Source: Eubacteriales bacterium (GTDB taxonomy: Bacteria; Bacillota; Clostridia; Lachnospirales; Lachnospiraceae). From it: a DNA stretch of 64,000 nucleotides. The notes under the pieces are model-generated. The model was not told the DNA's origin. It was given only the letters and a program-made list of their open reading frames with translations, and did no database searches. Each line of letters opens with the position of its first letter. Within the stretch, counting starts at the first letter, position 1. This document shows positions 63,597 through 64,000 of the stretch, piece after piece. The position numbers and the translations under genes were made by a program. The stretch is from contig JAUNCI010000001.1 of assembly GCA_030526665.1 (NCBI GenBank), positions 132,895 through 196,894 of the forward strand, read 5' to 3'.

Positions 63597-63625
63597 TTGA
63601 CAAACATATGTATAAAATATATACT
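63597..63625 (+). promoter_or_regulatory. Promoter of acpP
   Basis: TTGACA (63597-63602) and TATACT (63620-63625) have a 17-base spacer, near consensus, ~50 bases before the acpP start. The in-frame ATG at 63608 lies inside the promoter and cannot be the start. Confidence 0.88.
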
Positions 63626-63673
63626 TTTCACAATAAATCAAAGCAGAATGCATTGTTAAAGGAGATAATAATT

Positions 63674-63907
63674 ATGCTTGAGAAAATGAAAGAAATGATT
63701 TCTGAACAGTTAGGATGCCGTCCGGAAGAAGTAGTTGTCGACGCTTCATTCAAAGATGATCTGGGCGCAGATTCTTTAGATTTATTTGAATTAATCACAA
63801 TCATGGAAGAAGAATATGACGTTGAGTTTGAAGCAGAAGAGCTGGAAAAACTCGAAACTGTTGGGGATGTTATTGATTTCCTGAAAGAAAAAGGTGTGGA
63901 AGACTAA
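63674..63907 (+). CDS. acpP: Acyl carrier protein
   Basis: This acidic protein of 77 residues has the phosphopantetheine serine in G-A-D-S-L-D-L. Helix III and the C-terminal V-G-D-V-I-D-F-L are typical. The start is ATG 63674, preceded by AAAGGAG. It is the carrier of fatty acid synthesis. A terminator follows, so it is a single-gene unit. Confidence 0.96.
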   Translation: MLEKMKEMISEQLGCRPEEVVVDASFKDDLGADSLDLFELITIMEEEYDVEFEAEELEKLETVGDVIDFLKEKGVED

Positions 63908-63938
63908 GCATAGTTTACGACAAATAATGACAAAAGAC

Positions 63939-63968
63939 GGAGGCGTAAAGAAAACGTCTCCTTTTTTT
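63939..63968 (+). terminator. Terminator of acpP
   Basis: GGAGGCGT pairs with ACGTCTCC (one G-U) around a 7-base loop, followed by TTTTTTT. Confidence 0.9.
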
Positions 63969-64000
63969 ATTGATATCTTGCAAGTATAATATGTTATGGT

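Noticed and set aside
1..64000. CRISPR arrays, insertion sequences, prophage or integrative element boundaries
   Set aside because: I found no regularly spaced repeats, transposase, integrase or long terminal repeats. The 26.4-34.6 kb island shows no tRNA-linked attachment site or flanking direct repeats that I could detect by eye.

Overview
The window is chromosomal DNA of a low-to-medium GC, Gram-positive gut-type anaerobe. It most resembles a member of the Lachnospiraceae (Clostridia; Blautia/Dorea/Coprococcus-like). Reasons: AT-rich intergenic DNA with AGGAGG ribosome sites, type III glutamine synthetase, an hrcA-grpE-dnaK-dnaJ heat-shock operon with a CIRCE operator, a CdaR-type regulator, single-chain PurL, RNase J and YlbF, an IreB/MltG/TrmR/TrhP cluster, and proteins resembling DUF5716, DUF5717 and DUF3877, families I associate with Lachnospiraceae. 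Nearly everything is on the + strand. I see no insertion sequence, phage gene, CRISPR array or rRNA.

Layout. 1-4.2 kb: end of an Mrp-type Fe-S carrier ATPase, then purL. 4.3-4.6 kb: tRNA-Val and tRNA-Met. 4.7-14.1 kb: a polytopic GT-C-like membrane protein, a lipid kinase, glutamine synthetase III, a MoxR/VWA pair and a CdaR-like regulator. 14.3-21.1 kb: ftsE-ftsX-S41 protease, DegV, a YczE-like membrane protein and uvrB. 21.1-26.3 kb: the class I heat-shock operon. 26.4-34.6 kb is the accessory island: a divergent AEC transporter, an L-rhamnonate dehydratase with a GntP-type importer, then iclR - DapA-type aldolase - YhcH/YiaL-type protein - a zinc-less alcohol-dehydrogenase-like enzyme with a probable microcompartment targeting helix - two BMC shell proteins, closed by a strong terminator. 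34.7-38.9 kb: prmA-rsmE-cysteine desulfurase-thiI. 39.0-46.2 kb: an HPr-like protein, mtaB, ireB, DUF1292, RNase J, ylbF, a short MltG-like protein, trmR and a U32 peptidase. 46.3-52.9 kb: a ribokinase overlapping a three-gene set of unknown function (giant Ig-like/solenoid protein, actin/Hsp70-like ATPase, TPR protein). 53-56.7 kb: purB, purA and a membrane-anchored HAD protein. 56.8-64 kb: SEC-C protein, YdcF, aroE (- strand), aroD, a sporulation-like sigma factor with a DUF3877-like protein, a PflX-type radical SAM protein, FtsW/RodA and acyl carrier protein.

The most interesting unit is 27.5-34.6 kb. The inferred route is uptake of an aldonate by GntP, dehydration of L-rhamnonate to 2-keto-3-deoxy-L-rhamnonate, aldol cleavage to pyruvate plus L-lactaldehyde, and handling of the aldehyde by an oxidoreductase with a predicted encapsulation peptide inside a bacterial microcompartment. 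The locus has only hexamer-type shell genes and no aldehyde dehydrogenase, pentamer or trimer gene. Repeated TGYGAAT half-sites lie in both of its promoter regions, which suggests one IclR regulon. The second candidate for an undescribed system is the Ig/solenoid - ATPase - TPR triad at 47.3-52.9 kb. All function calls are from reading the sequence and from memory of families; no database search was run.
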